A DNA stretch of 50,395 bases from an uncultured Clostridia bacterium. GTDB lineage: Bacteria; Bacillota; Clostridia; Christensenellales; Aristaeellaceae. The DNA lies in the NCBI GenBank assembly GCA_946407745.1, contig CAMJPQ010000020.1, positions 1 to 50,395 of the forward strand. The letters are read 5' to 3'. The position numbers and the translations under genes are program-made. Below are positions 27,192 through 34,205 of the stretch, one piece after another. Each line of letters opens with the position of its first letter. The stretch's first letter is position 1. The notes beneath the pieces are model-generated. The model was not told where the DNA came from. It did not search any database and saw only the letters and a program-made list of their open reading frames with translations.

Positions 27192-27290
27192 GAAATGAAC
27201 AGGACGTTTTTTTCAGGGCTGGGTTGTAAATAAGAAGCAAACAGGGACTTCTACACATGGGGTCGGTTGACAATAAGAAGTAAACAGGGG
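27192..27290 (+). repeat. Recurrent two-repeat element, copy A (IS21-end-like)
   Basis: This copy contains a block like AACAG-GACG-T7 followed by two direct repeats with the core TAAATAAGAAGCAAACAGG (27227-27245) and its variant starting at 27265, 42-43 nt apart. Related copies are B (28753-28813), C (30589-30693) and D (31126-31219), all in the same orientation. Several spaced direct repeats ending in ...ACA are typical of IS21-family ends, but no istA/istB is present, so the link is inference. Confidence 0.6.
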
Positions 27291-27308
27291 AAAGGCTGAT
27301 TTGACATT

Positions 27309-27345
27309 GTACTCTGCAGCTGGCAGCATTACGGCTGCAGAGTAC
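27309..27345 (+). promoter_or_regulatory. Second CTGCAG-type hairpin
   Basis: A perfect 12-bp stem (27309-27320 with 27334-27345) that shares the TCTGCAGCTGG core with the leader hairpin at 25418-25454. It lies downstream of the truncated aldolase gene. Function unknown. Confidence 0.4.
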
Positions 27346-27380
27346 AGCGCCAAGTGGTCGCTGGAGAAGGGAGAGGGTAC

Positions 27381-27406
27381 AAAAAAAGGCCGCCATAAGA
27401 GGCGGC
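27381..27406 (-). terminator. Terminator of the two small minus-strand genes
   Basis: On the minus strand a 6-bp GC stem (27401-27406 with 27389-27394) is followed by seven T (27387-27381), 20 nt after the stop of the gene at 27426. Confidence 0.82.
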
Positions 27407-27425
27407 GTGAGATTGTTGGCCTGAT

Positions 27426-27884
27426 TCAGGCGGCTGCTGTCGGGATAGCGGTGAAGAGGGTTTTCTTTGGACGTTTGTCGAGGAAACTGATGCTCGTGAT
27501 CTCAAATAGACAGTCAGTGTCTTCAGGAATCAGTAGGTAACCCACTCTTGGAGGAAACTTACAGATACTGAACCATCGCTTTGTCTGCTCCAGTTCGAAG
27601 ACATAATGGTCATCGACTGGATAGTAGATACCTATGCAGTGACGGTCCTTAGCCCAAGTATCAAGATGCGTAGCACGAAGGATGATGCGCTTTGGTGCTC
27701 TGCGCTTCTGGCTCGCATCACGCTGGATGTCCTTGAGCCGATCTTCATGACATGCGATGGCGTTTTCGATAAGTGGAACCATAGGCTGGGCTGTCTTCGA
27801 GCTCTTTGCTGTCTCAAGCATTGAGCGTAGTTCATGAAGTTTACGCTCAACGACTACAGTTTCATGGAGGATTTCTTCATTCAT
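27426..27884 (-). CDS. Protein of unknown function, paralogous to its neighbour
   Basis: The protein has 152 residues. The ATG at 27884 overlaps the stop of the upstream gene (ATGA), so translation is coupled. The N-terminal 60 residues look helical (ERKLHELRSMLETAKSSKTA). The C-terminal part, from FELEQTKRWFSICKFPPR to LDKRPKKTLFTAIPTAAA, aligns with the C-terminal half of the neighbour: both share a T-K-K/R-W-F motif, a central Gly, F-x-[VI]-T-[DS]-[VI] and K-R-P-K near the end. I do not recognise the family. The pair is transcribed divergently from an XRE regulator and sits between IS-end-like repeats, so it is probably a small transferred module. A phage-defence or toxin/immunity role is conceivable but not shown by the sequence. 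Confidence 0.7.
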   Translation of the reverse strand: MNEEILHETVVVERKLHELRSMLETAKSSKTAQPMVPLIENAIACHEDRLKDIQRDASQKRRAPKRIILRATHLDTWAKDRHCIGIYYPVDDHYVFELEQTKRWFSICKFPPRVGYLLIPEDTDCLFEITSISFLDKRPKKTLFTAIPTAAA

Positions 27885-28201
27885 GATGCAAGCCCTCCAG
27901 ACATCTCTGATGCTCCAATGATAGGGGCTTTGCTACTGAGTGCCGCTGTTACGATTACGTATTTGGGTCGCTTCGCAGCGAACATGACATCGGTGACTGT
28001 GAAATCTCGGTTTGACTCGGGAGCGCTCAACTGGTCTCCAGGAGACAGACGGAACCTGCGCTCGTCGAACCATTTCTTGGTCTTCAGGAACTGGATGGAA
28101 TAAGTTCCATCACATTCCGTACAGATGCCTTGGCATACATGGCTCTTAAAGTGGTTACCGTCGGAAGTGGGGAAAATGATGATGGTCTCGATGCTCTGCA
28201 T
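27881..28201 (-). CDS. Small protein of unknown function, first gene of the minus-strand pair
   Basis: The protein has 106 residues and starts at ATG 28201 with GGAGG 8 nt upstream. Two cysteines near residue 22-29 (HVCQGICTEC) could bind a metal. The segment IQFLKTKKWFDERRFRLSPG, then FTVTDVMFAAKRPK, is the same domain as in the downstream protein. The promoter is TTGACT-17-TAGTAT at 28280-28252, overlapping a 9-bp inverted repeat that may be the operator of the divergent XRE regulator. The stop codon overlaps the next ATG, so the two proteins are probably made in similar amounts and may interact. No known family is recognised. Confidence 0.7.
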   Translation of the reverse strand: MQSIETIIIFPTSDGNHFKSHVCQGICTECDGTYSIQFLKTKKWFDERRFRLSPGDQLSAPESNRDFTVTDVMFAAKRPKYVIVTAALSSKAPIIGASEMSGGLAS

Positions 28202-28218
28202 AATTACGACCTCCTCAA

Positions 28219-28277
28219 ACTAATACAGTAGTGCAATAGTAGAGCAGACATATACTAACATGGTTTGTTGTATTAGT
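28219..28277. promoter_or_regulatory. Candidate operator between the small genes and the XRE regulator
   Basis: Inverted half-sites ACTAATACA (28219-28227) and TGTATTAGT (28269-28277) lie 41 nt apart in the divergent intergenic region. The right half-site overlaps the -35 box of the minus-strand promoter, a position suitable for repression by the adjacent XRE protein. Confidence 0.5.
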
Positions 28278-28280
28278 CAA
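28252..28280 (-). promoter_or_regulatory. Promoter of the two small minus-strand genes
   Basis: On the minus strand TTGACT (28280-28275), a 17-nt spacer and TAGTAT (28257-28252), about 50 nt before the ATG at 28201. Confidence 0.7.
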
Positions 28281-28308
28281 CCCTTAACGCGGTAAAAAGG
28301 AAGGAAAA

Positions 28309-28761
28309 ATGGCTACATTTGCGACGAGGATAAAGGAACAAAGGCTAAAGCACAGATTGACCCAGAAGGGCTTGGCTGAAAAGCTAGGGCGTTCTGCACA
28401 GACGGTATCCCTTTGGGAGCGTGGAGACAGGAGACCAGACTGGTCGGCGCAGATTGACCTAAAGGAATTCTTTGAAGTCAGCATAGATTATCTGAGCGGA
28501 GCTTCTGACGATGATACGCCTGTAAAGACGCAAACATCTGATGACTTATATCGTCAGGAAATCATGGATGACGATGACGAACTGTACCGAATGGCGGTTC
28601 AAATGTGTCAGTTAAGCACAGAGATGAGAGCGATGGTTAATGCAGTTATCAAGCAGGCACATCGCCTGGATAAAGAAAATGATCGGCTGTGCCCTGAGCA
28701 ATACCATGAGGTGACGATCAGATCGAGCTATCTTCTAGATAGGGATACGAAGAATAAGTAA
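28309..28761 (+). CDS. XRE-family transcriptional regulator
   Basis: The protein has 150 residues and starts at ATG 28309 with an AAGGAAGGA site. Residues 7-62 form a helix-turn-helix of the Cro/C1 type (FATRIKEQRLKHRLTQKGLA, then EKLGRSAQTVSLWERGDRRP). The C-terminal part is acidic then helical and may serve dimerisation. It is divergent from the two small paralogous genes across a 107-nt region with a 9-bp inverted repeat, so it probably controls them and itself, as phage-type repressors do. The stop codon falls inside the first half of repeat copy B. Confidence 0.85.
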   Translation: MATFATRIKEQRLKHRLTQKGLAEKLGRSAQTVSLWERGDRRPDWSAQIDLKEFFEVSIDYLSGASDDDTPVKTQTSDDLYRQEIMDDDDELYRMAVQMCQLSTEMRAMVNAVIKQAHRLDKENDRLCPEQYHEVTIRSSYLLDRDTKNK

Positions 28762-28813
28762 CATGTTCACATCTTAAAACTGGGTGGGTCAAGTTGTAAA
28801 TAAGAAACTAACA
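28753..28813 (+). repeat. Recurrent two-repeat element, copy B
   Basis: Contains AATAAGTAACATGTTCACA (28753-28771) and GTTGTAAATAAGAAACTAAC (from 28793), with the intervening AAAACTG..GGTG..TCAAG matching copies C and D. It overlaps the end of the XRE gene and precedes the aminotransferase fusion gene by about 80 nt. Confidence 0.55.
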
Positions 28814-28893
28814 TTGAAAACGATTACAATTACACCACGTCGTCTTTCATGGAGTGCAGGGATTGGAACTTTGTGATGGGAGATTGAATAGTC

Positions 28894-30531
28894 GTGACCA
28901 ATAACGCAAAAGATAACAGAGTAATTGACTTCCTCAAGGGTGATCTATGGATTGTAATCCTTGACATCATTGCAGTAAATATTGCCTATCTACTTGCATT
29001 GTATGCCCGATTCTTTGGGTATGATAGTTTAGGAGAACTATTCAATAGCTATCTCTCTTCTTTTTCTCATTTCGCACCAATCTATACGATTATATGTATT
29101 CTCGTATTTTCGTTCTTCCGTTTATATAACGGTATGTGGAAGTATGCAGGAATGCATGACTTGAACAGAATTTTATTTGCATCTATAGTAACAAGTTTTA
29201 TTCAGGTGTTCGGGACAGTGATTTTCACTAGGAGAATGCCTTTGACTTATTACATTCTCGGAGCCATTTTTCAGTTTTTCTTTTTAAGCGTTATCAGGCT
29301 GGGATATCGTATATATCTCATGGAAAAAGCAAAAGTCATTAGGCATAGTTCTCCTGCAGAGAACGTGATGATAATTGGCTCTGACTGGAATGCTAAAAAC
29401 CTGATGACATTTTTGGAGAGTGACCAAGAACACAATTATAAGCCTGTCTGCATCATTGATACGAGTAATACAATGACAGGAAAACTGATGAATGGTGTTC
29501 CTGTTATTGGTGGCCCAGAAATGATAGAGAAAGGAATTGAAAAATACCGAGTCAGAAATGTCTATATAGCAGAACCATTCCTTGATAATGATTTGCGGAA
29601 AAAACTAGAAGAAGTTTGCACGGAACGTTATTTGAATCTTCGAGATTATGCAGGCTATCTCGGATATCTGAATGGAGAAAAAACGGCAGAGGCTCTGTTG
29701 AGAATCGTAAAGCCTCCTATCAGAGTTCAGGAAGACGGCAAAAGAGTGATCCCATTCAGCCCTCCGGACATCAGCGAAAAAGAAATGGGTGAAGTGGTCG
29801 AGGCTCTCCGTAGTGGTTGGATTACAACAGGCCCTAGAACCAAGTTGCTCGAGAGAAGGCTTGCGGCGTTTATTGAAACTGGGATCGCGTTATGCGATAC
29901 GGAACGTGCGCCAGATCTTTGGAGCAATAGGGTTGTATGCCTTAATTCCGCTACAGCAGCTGAAGAACTCAATCTACGCATTCTAGGCGTCCGAGAAGGC
30001 GATGAGGTTATTGTTCCTGCATACACCTACACGGCTAGTGCTTCTGCTGCGATCCATTGTGGTGCAACTGTCAAATTCGTTGATATTCAAAAAGATGGTG
30101 ATAAAACGACTCATGCTCCGGAGATGGATTATGAGGCGCTTGCAAATGCAATTACTCCTAAGACAAAGGCCATCATAACGGTTGATCTCGGCGGAATTGT
30201 CTGCGATTATGATCGGGTGTTTGAAATCGTCGAGAGCAAGAGAGAACTGTTTGAGCCGATGGATTCGGATGGTACTCCGTTGGGTGATCTTTCCTCTCGC
30301 ATCCAGAATGCTATCGGTCGTGTGGCTGTTGTTGCTGACTGCGCACATAGCTTAGGTGCTTCTCGCGTCGTTGGGGGTGAAAAGAAGTACTGTGGTGCGA
30401 TTGCGGATTTCACTTCCTTTTCTTTCATTATCAACAAAAAGCCAACTGGCGATTTTACCAAGAAAACGGTGACATACGGCCGGAATATAGGCCAAATTAG
30501 CCAAATAGAAGCTGAGGATTTAGCGGCCTGA
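28894..30531 (+). CDS. Membrane/Rossmann module fused to DegT-type aminotransferase, C-terminally truncated
   Basis: The protein has 545 residues with a GTG start at 28894 and GGGAG about 12 nt upstream. Residues 1-145 hold four membrane segments and 155-270 the same Rossmann-like module as the aldolase fusions (MIIGSDWNAKNLMTFLESDQ). From about 285 follows a DegT/DnrJ/EryC1/StrS aminotransferase: ISEKEMGEVVEALRSGWITT, LNSATAAEELNLRILGVREG, and the pyridoxal-phosphate aspartate D482 in VADCAHSLGA. In this family the sequence ADFTSFSF is followed by HAVKN with the cofactor lysine; here it is followed by IINKK and an unrelated tail that ends in AA-stop. The catalytic lysine and about 130-150 residues are therefore lost. 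It would have made an amino sugar at the membrane; the present product is probably inactive as an aminotransferase. Confidence 0.78.
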   Translation: MTNNAKDNRVIDFLKGDLWIVILDIIAVNIAYLLALYARFFGYDSLGELFNSYLSSFSHFAPIYTIICILVFSFFRLYNGMWKYAGMHDLNRILFASIVTSFIQVFGTVIFTRRMPLTYYILGAIFQFFFLSVIRLGYRIYLMEKAKVIRHSSPAENVMIIGSDWNAKNLMTFLESDQEHNYKPVCIIDTSNTMTGKLMNGVPVIGGPEMIEKGIEKYRVRNVYIAEPFLDNDLRKKLEEVCTERYLNLRDYAGYLGYLNGEKTAEALLRIVKPPIRVQEDGKRVIPFSPPDISEKEMGEVVEALRSGWITTGPRTKLLERRLAAFIETGIALCDTERAPDLWSNRVVCLNSATAAEELNLRILGVREGDEVIVPAYTYTASASAAIHCGATVKFVDIQKDGDKTTHAPEMDYEALANAITPKTKAIITVDLGGIVCDYDRVFEIVESKRELFEPMDSDGTPLGDLSSRIQNAIGRVAVVADCAHSLGASRVVGGEKKYCGAIADFTSFSFIINKKPTGDFTKKTVTYGRNIGQISQIEAEDLAA

Positions 30532-30588
30532 ACGTTTCAGACAGACTTTTCCGGGTAGCTCGGATTATCAAGTGCTTGGGGGCTGTAT

Positions 30589-30693
30589 GGAACAAAATAC
30601 TAACAGCCTATTTTTCGCGTGGGAGTAGTGGTAAATAATATGTTCACAGGATAAAAACTGTCTGGGTGAAGTCGGGAATAATAAACAGACAAG
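30589..30693 (+). repeat. Recurrent two-repeat element, copy C
   Basis: The repeats GTGGTAAATAATATGTTCAC (from 30628) and GTCGGGAATAATAAACAGAC (from 30671) lie 43 nt apart, preceded by an AACAGCCTA-T5 block. It continues into the 175-bp direct repeat that reappears at 31170. It follows the truncated aminotransferase fusion. Confidence 0.6.
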
Positions 30694-30818
30694 AAAAGAG
30701 AACACAATCACTTTTTTGATGGTGGTAGAATGAACAGATGAGCATACTCGACAGACTGAAGCACTTTTTGAGATTCAACCTCTGGATTGTATTGCTGGAT
30801 ATGGTAGCATTTTGCGTG
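30644..30818 (+). repeat. Direct repeat, left copy (175 bp)
   Basis: Near-identical to 31170-31343, with one length difference in a T run and scattered substitutions. It covers part of element C, the leader and the first 27 codons of the aldolase fusion gene. Between the two copies lies the DUF1413 gene. Confidence 0.85.
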
Positions 30819-30857
30819 AAGGCTGGACGCACCGCGAGGTGTTGTTATTATATTTAA
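30738..30857 (+). pseudogene. 5' fragment of the aldolase fusion gene
   Basis: The first 26 codons match the start of the intact gene at 31263 (MSILDRLKHFLRFNLWIVLL, then DMVAFC), with two or three differences, then the frame runs into unrelated sequence and stops at TAA 30855-30857. It is the right end of the left direct repeat and arose by duplication or insertion, not by drift. Confidence 0.85.
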
Positions 30858-30888
30858 CAGAAGAAGATAATGTGCTGGAGGAAAGACC

Positions 30889-31122
30889 ATGAATATAGAC
30901 CTTTGGATGGGTAAAGTAAGAGAAAGCTTAAGAAGAGTGAAATCTGGATCAACATTTGTTGTGAAGGATCTTTTTGAAGGTCACGAGTGGAATCAACTAT
31001 CCCCCGGTGACAAGAGGAATTTCGGGAAAGCTTTCAAAAATGCTGTTTCAAGCGGGAAATTTGCAGGTGTTAGATTTCTCGGGAAACGTGAGAATAATAG
31101 CTCAGAATACATGAAAGATTAA
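30889..31122 (+). CDS. DUF1413-domain protein
   Basis: The protein has 77 residues, starts at ATG 30889 and has GGAGGAAAG upstream. The sequence, with VKDLFEGHEWNQLSPGDKRN, FGKAFKNAV and the ending NSSEYMKD, fits the DUF1413 family, small proteins common in Firmicutes and on mobile DNA; their function is not established. The gene and its flanks are bounded by the direct repeats 30644-30818 and 31170-31343, so it looks like a small cassette inserted upstream of the aldolase fusion. Recombination between the repeats would remove it cleanly. Confidence 0.72.
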   Translation: MNIDLWMGKVRESLRRVKSGSTFVVKDLFEGHEWNQLSPGDKRNFGKAFKNAVSSGKFAGVRFLGKRENNSSEYMKD

Positions 31123-31125
31123 GAC

Positions 31126-31219
31126 GATGAACAGCCTTTTTTCGTGAGTGAAGTTATGAGTAAAATGGCTCACAGGATAAAAACTGTCTGGGTGAAGTCG
31201 GGAATAAGAAACAGACAGG
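31126..31219 (+). repeat. Recurrent two-repeat element, copy D
   Basis: An AACAGCC-T6 block (from 31131), the repeat TTATGAGTAAAATGGCTCAC (from 31154) and GTCGGGAATAAGAAACAGAC (from 31197), 43 nt apart as in C. It lies 43 nt before the intact aldolase fusion gene. Confidence 0.6.
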
Positions 31220-31343
31220 AGAAGAGAACACAATTACTTTTTGATGGTGGTAGAATGAACAGATGAGCAAACTCGACAGACTGAAGCACTTCTTAAGATT
31301 CAACCTCTGGATTGTCTTGCTGGATATGGTAGCGTTTTGCCTG
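31170..31343 (+). repeat. Direct repeat, right copy (174 bp)
   Basis: Partner of 30644-30818. It includes the ribosome binding site and the first 27 codons of the intact gene at 31263, and a three-codon open frame ATG AAC AGA TGA (31254-31265) whose stop overlaps the gene's ATG. The same overlap is present in the left copy. Confidence 0.85.
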
Positions 31344-33077
31344 TCCTATCTGGCGGCGCTCTATATCCGGATGTATGTTAATGGTGTTTGGCGCTTTGGC
31401 GCTTATTACCAGGATTATTTTTGGAGTTATATCCCATACTATATAATTGCTTCAGTTATCGTCTTTGGGGCTTTTAGGCTTTACGGAGGCATGTGGCAGT
31501 ATGCCGGGTTACATGACCTGAACCGAATTATTTCAGCCAATTTGGTGACAGTCGTTCTTCACTACGGCATTTCTGTTCTTGTTATTTCCACACTTCCAGA
31601 TGCTAGCTCAACCCGGATGCCGATAGCGTACTATCCCATTGGTGCTGTTATTCAACTGCTTTTGACGACTCTTCTCCGCTTTATCAATCGGTATTATCAG
31701 GAAGAAAAGAGGCGCTTCAGCCGGAAAAATGCCATCAATGTGATGGTGGTCGGCACCGGCGAAACCAGCCGAATTGTTCGCAGGCAGTTGGAGGATGATC
31801 CCAACAGCGGTGCAAGAATTGTTTGTATCTTCTCCTATAAAGCATATGAGCCTGGAGCTCTAATCAACGGCATTCCTGTTGTGGGCAATCTGGAGCAGTT
31901 AACGAACCATATAGAACGCTTTAAAGTGCAGCGCGTGATTCTTGCTGACTCTATCATGCCCATGAGCATTCGAGAAAAGGTCATCTCGACTTGCGGAGTA
32001 GCGAATATCGAGGTTCAGAATCTTTCAGGTTTCCTTCGTTATGACAACAGTGGCCTTTCCCTTCGTCAGCTGATGGAATGTGTTGATGGAAAGGTGACTA
32101 TTTTTCGGGACGGCAAAGTCACAGCCTTCGATAACGGCGAACAAGCTTTGATGGCTTTTCCCGGCCGAAATGACATCAAGACAGTCTCTATCGAGGATGA
32201 CCATTTCTTTGTTGAGTTGATCAGCTATAAGGTCAATCCTTTGATCGTGTTCTACATCACTAATCGCCCGGATGTGGCGCTGGTGGCAGAGAAATACGGA
32301 GTTGATCGTATCTGGATTGATCTGGAAACCCGCGGCAAGGAAGCACGACAGCGCAATATGAACACAGTAAAGTCCCATCACACTGTGGAAGATATCAAGA
32401 AGATTAAACCACTTCTCACTAAGGCGGAGCTCATGGTGCGTGTCAATCCTTGGTATGAAAACTCATGGACAGAAATTGATCAGGTCATTGAAGCTGGAGC
32501 AGATATTATCATGCTTCCCTACTGGAAGACACCCGCTGAGGTTCAACTTTTCCTTTCAGCTGTCAAAGGCAGGTGCAAAACCTCATTGCTTCTTGAAACA
32601 AAAGAAGCTGTGGAATGTGTAGACCAGGTGCTAAAGATGAAAGGAATTGATGAGATCCACATCGGCCTCAATGACCTTCACCTGTCCTATGGTATGTCCT
32701 TTATGTTCGAACCGTTGGCTAATGGTTTAGTTGAAGAACTGTGCAAAAAGTTTAAAACTGCAGGCATCCCTTATGGCTTCGGAGGTATTGCTAAATTGGG
32801 CGATGGAATGCTCCCGGCTGAAAAGATCATTATGGAGCACTACCGCTTGGGATCCACTCGCGCCATTCTGTCCCGTTCCTTCTGCGATACTTCCAAGATC
32901 ACAGACATTGAGGAGATCGAGAGTGTCTTCAGGGAGAATATGGAGAGCTTGCGGGAATATGAGATTTCCATGGCTGATATGAGTCAAGAGAAATTCGTTC
33001 GTAACAAGGTCGAAGTTGAGAAAGCTGTAGACGAGATTGCTGAACGGATTTATCAAGCCCGAAGTGCCGGACTGTAA
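31263..33077 (+). CDS. Membrane/Rossmann module fused to HpcH/HpaI-type aldolase (intact)
   Basis: The protein has 604 residues. Four membrane segments (about 15-35, 49-70, 83-107, 115-138) and a Rossmann-like domain (about 155-280, VMVVGTGETSRIVRRQLEDD) match the N-terminal half of CapD/PglF-type proteins. From about 320 comes an aldolase/citrate lyase type TIM barrel, with candidate metal ligands E445 in LLLETKEAV and D471 in IGLNDL, and conserved ends (GIPYGFGGIAKLGDG, YRLGSTRAILSRSFCD). Family members cleave or form carbon-carbon bonds with pyruvate-like donors, so it may add or process a keto-acid or branched sugar. It is the only complete one of three such fusions here. The stop is followed 60 nt later by the VanZ-sugar transferase gene. 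Confidence 0.8.
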   Translation: MSKLDRLKHFLRFNLWIVLLDMVAFCLSYLAALYIRMYVNGVWRFGAYYQDYFWSYIPYYIIASVIVFGAFRLYGGMWQYAGLHDLNRIISANLVTVVLHYGISVLVISTLPDASSTRMPIAYYPIGAVIQLLLTTLLRFINRYYQEEKRRFSRKNAINVMVVGTGETSRIVRRQLEDDPNSGARIVCIFSYKAYEPGALINGIPVVGNLEQLTNHIERFKVQRVILADSIMPMSIREKVISTCGVANIEVQNLSGFLRYDNSGLSLRQLMECVDGKVTIFRDGKVTAFDNGEQALMAFPGRNDIKTVSIEDDHFFVELISYKVNPLIVFYITNRPDVALVAEKYGVDRIWIDLETRGKEARQRNMNTVKSHHTVEDIKKIKPLLTKAELMVRVNPWYENSWTEIDQVIEAGADIIMLPYWKTPAEVQLFLSAVKGRCKTSLLLETKEAVECVDQVLKMKGIDEIHIGLNDLHLSYGMSFMFEPLANGLVEELCKKFKTAGIPYGFGGIAKLGDGMLPAEKIIMEHYRLGSTRAILSRSFCDTSKITDIEEIESVFRENMESLREYEISMADMSQEKFVRNKVEVEKAVDEIAERIYQARSAGL

Positions 33078-33137
33078 TGACAGGATGCGGGCAGGGATGC
33101 CCAGGAGGATAGCGTTATTCATTATGTTCTTAACAGC

Positions 33138-34205
33138 ATGCGTATGCCTTGGTTTTATTACCTGGCTGCCTGCATCATACTGGCTTTGCTGATCCGTAAA
33201 AAGAAACGGATATCATTGAGCTTGGGCATTACATATATATTCCTCATACTCGCTTCTACGGTTATTACGCGGACTGTAACAGAATCACCAGGTAGCGACT
33301 GGATACCCTGCAGACTGTTGCGAATGCCCAATTGGTGGAAGCGCACAGATCTGATTTTCCAAAGCAGAGCGAATATACTAATGTTCATCCCAATCGGTTT
33401 GTTGCTCACACCGTCACTGGGTTGGAAATCAATACCTGTAGGTTTTCTGGTTTCGCTGGGAATAGAATTATGCCAGCTAGTTTTCGGCCTGGGCTTCAGT
33501 GAACTAGACGATGTGATCCACAATACGGTTGGTGTCATCATTGGGTACGGGATCTATCAAAGCATATCTCATTATTCAGGGGGAGAAGATCTGATGTATA
33601 AGAAATGCATTAAGCGATTATTAGATATACTGATTTCTCTGGTGGTTATTATTGTGCTGTCACCTGTTTACCTGTTCACTGCTATTGCGATAAGGTTGGA
33701 CTCTAAAGGCCCTGTAATATTTAAGCAGACAAGATTGGGCCTTCACCATAAAGAATTTACGTTGCTGAAGTTCCGCTCCATGGTGGTAAACGCAGAGCAT
33801 ACTGGTAGCGGAGTTTACAGCAATGACCATGACAGCCGCTTGACGAAGGTGGGCAAAATCATACGTAAAACATCTATCGACGAGTTGCCCCAGGCGATCA
33901 ACATCTTGAAGGGTGACATGAGTCTCATTGGACCGCGTCCACCACTAACATACCATCCTTGGCCTCTTAATCAGTACACCCCAGAACAGCTTCATATGTT
34001 TGATGTTCGTCCAGGCATCACAGGCTGGGCGCAGGTAAATGGACGCAAGACAGTCGAATGGAACGAGCGAATCAAACTGAACAATTGGTACGTGGATCAT
34101 TGTTCCTTCCTGCTGGATGTGAAGATTTTCTTCATGACTATCGCGGGCGTCTTGACCAATGCTGATAATGAGAACATTGGAGAAACAGTGAAAAAGAAGG
34201 ACTAA
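33138..34205 (+). CDS. VanZ-like domain fused to initiating sugar transferase
   Basis: The protein has 355 residues. Residues 1-145 are a VanZ-like membrane domain (RANILMFIPIGLLLTPSLGW, ELDDVIHNTVGVIIGY). From M153 (ATG 33594) follows a complete polyprenyl-phosphate sugar-1-phosphate transferase of the PglC/WcaJ type: one membrane hairpin, FTLLKFRSMV, SIDELPQAINILKGDMSLIG, PRPPL and RPGITGWAQVNGR. It should place the first sugar-phosphate on undecaprenyl phosphate. GGGGGAG (33579-33585) precedes ATG 33594, so the catalytic part can probably also be made alone at its normal size of about 200 residues. The upstream start is unclear: AGGAGG (33103-33108) lies 30 nt before ATG 33138 and best fits an ATT at 33117 or the out-of-frame ATG at 33124, so a frame change is possible. 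Confidence 0.8.
   Translation: MRMPWFYYLAACIILALLIRKKKRISLSLGITYIFLILASTVITRTVTESPGSDWIPCRLLRMPNWWKRTDLIFQSRANILMFIPIGLLLTPSLGWKSIPVGFLVSLGIELCQLVFGLGFSELDDVIHNTVGVIIGYGIYQSISHYSGGEDLMYKKCIKRLLDILISLVVIIVLSPVYLFTAIAIRLDSKGPVIFKQTRLGLHHKEFTLLKFRSMVVNAEHTGSGVYSNDHDSRLTKVGKIIRKTSIDELPQAINILKGDMSLIGPRPPLTYHPWPLNQYTPEQLHMFDVRPGITGWAQVNGRKTVEWNERIKLNNWYVDHCSFLLDVKIFFMTIAGVLTNADNENIGETVKKKD

Noticed and set aside
27192-31219. Integron cassette array
   Set aside because: The recurring elements lack attC-like inverted repeats with paired R sites, no integrase gene is visible and gene orientation varies. IS21-type ends are a simpler explanation.
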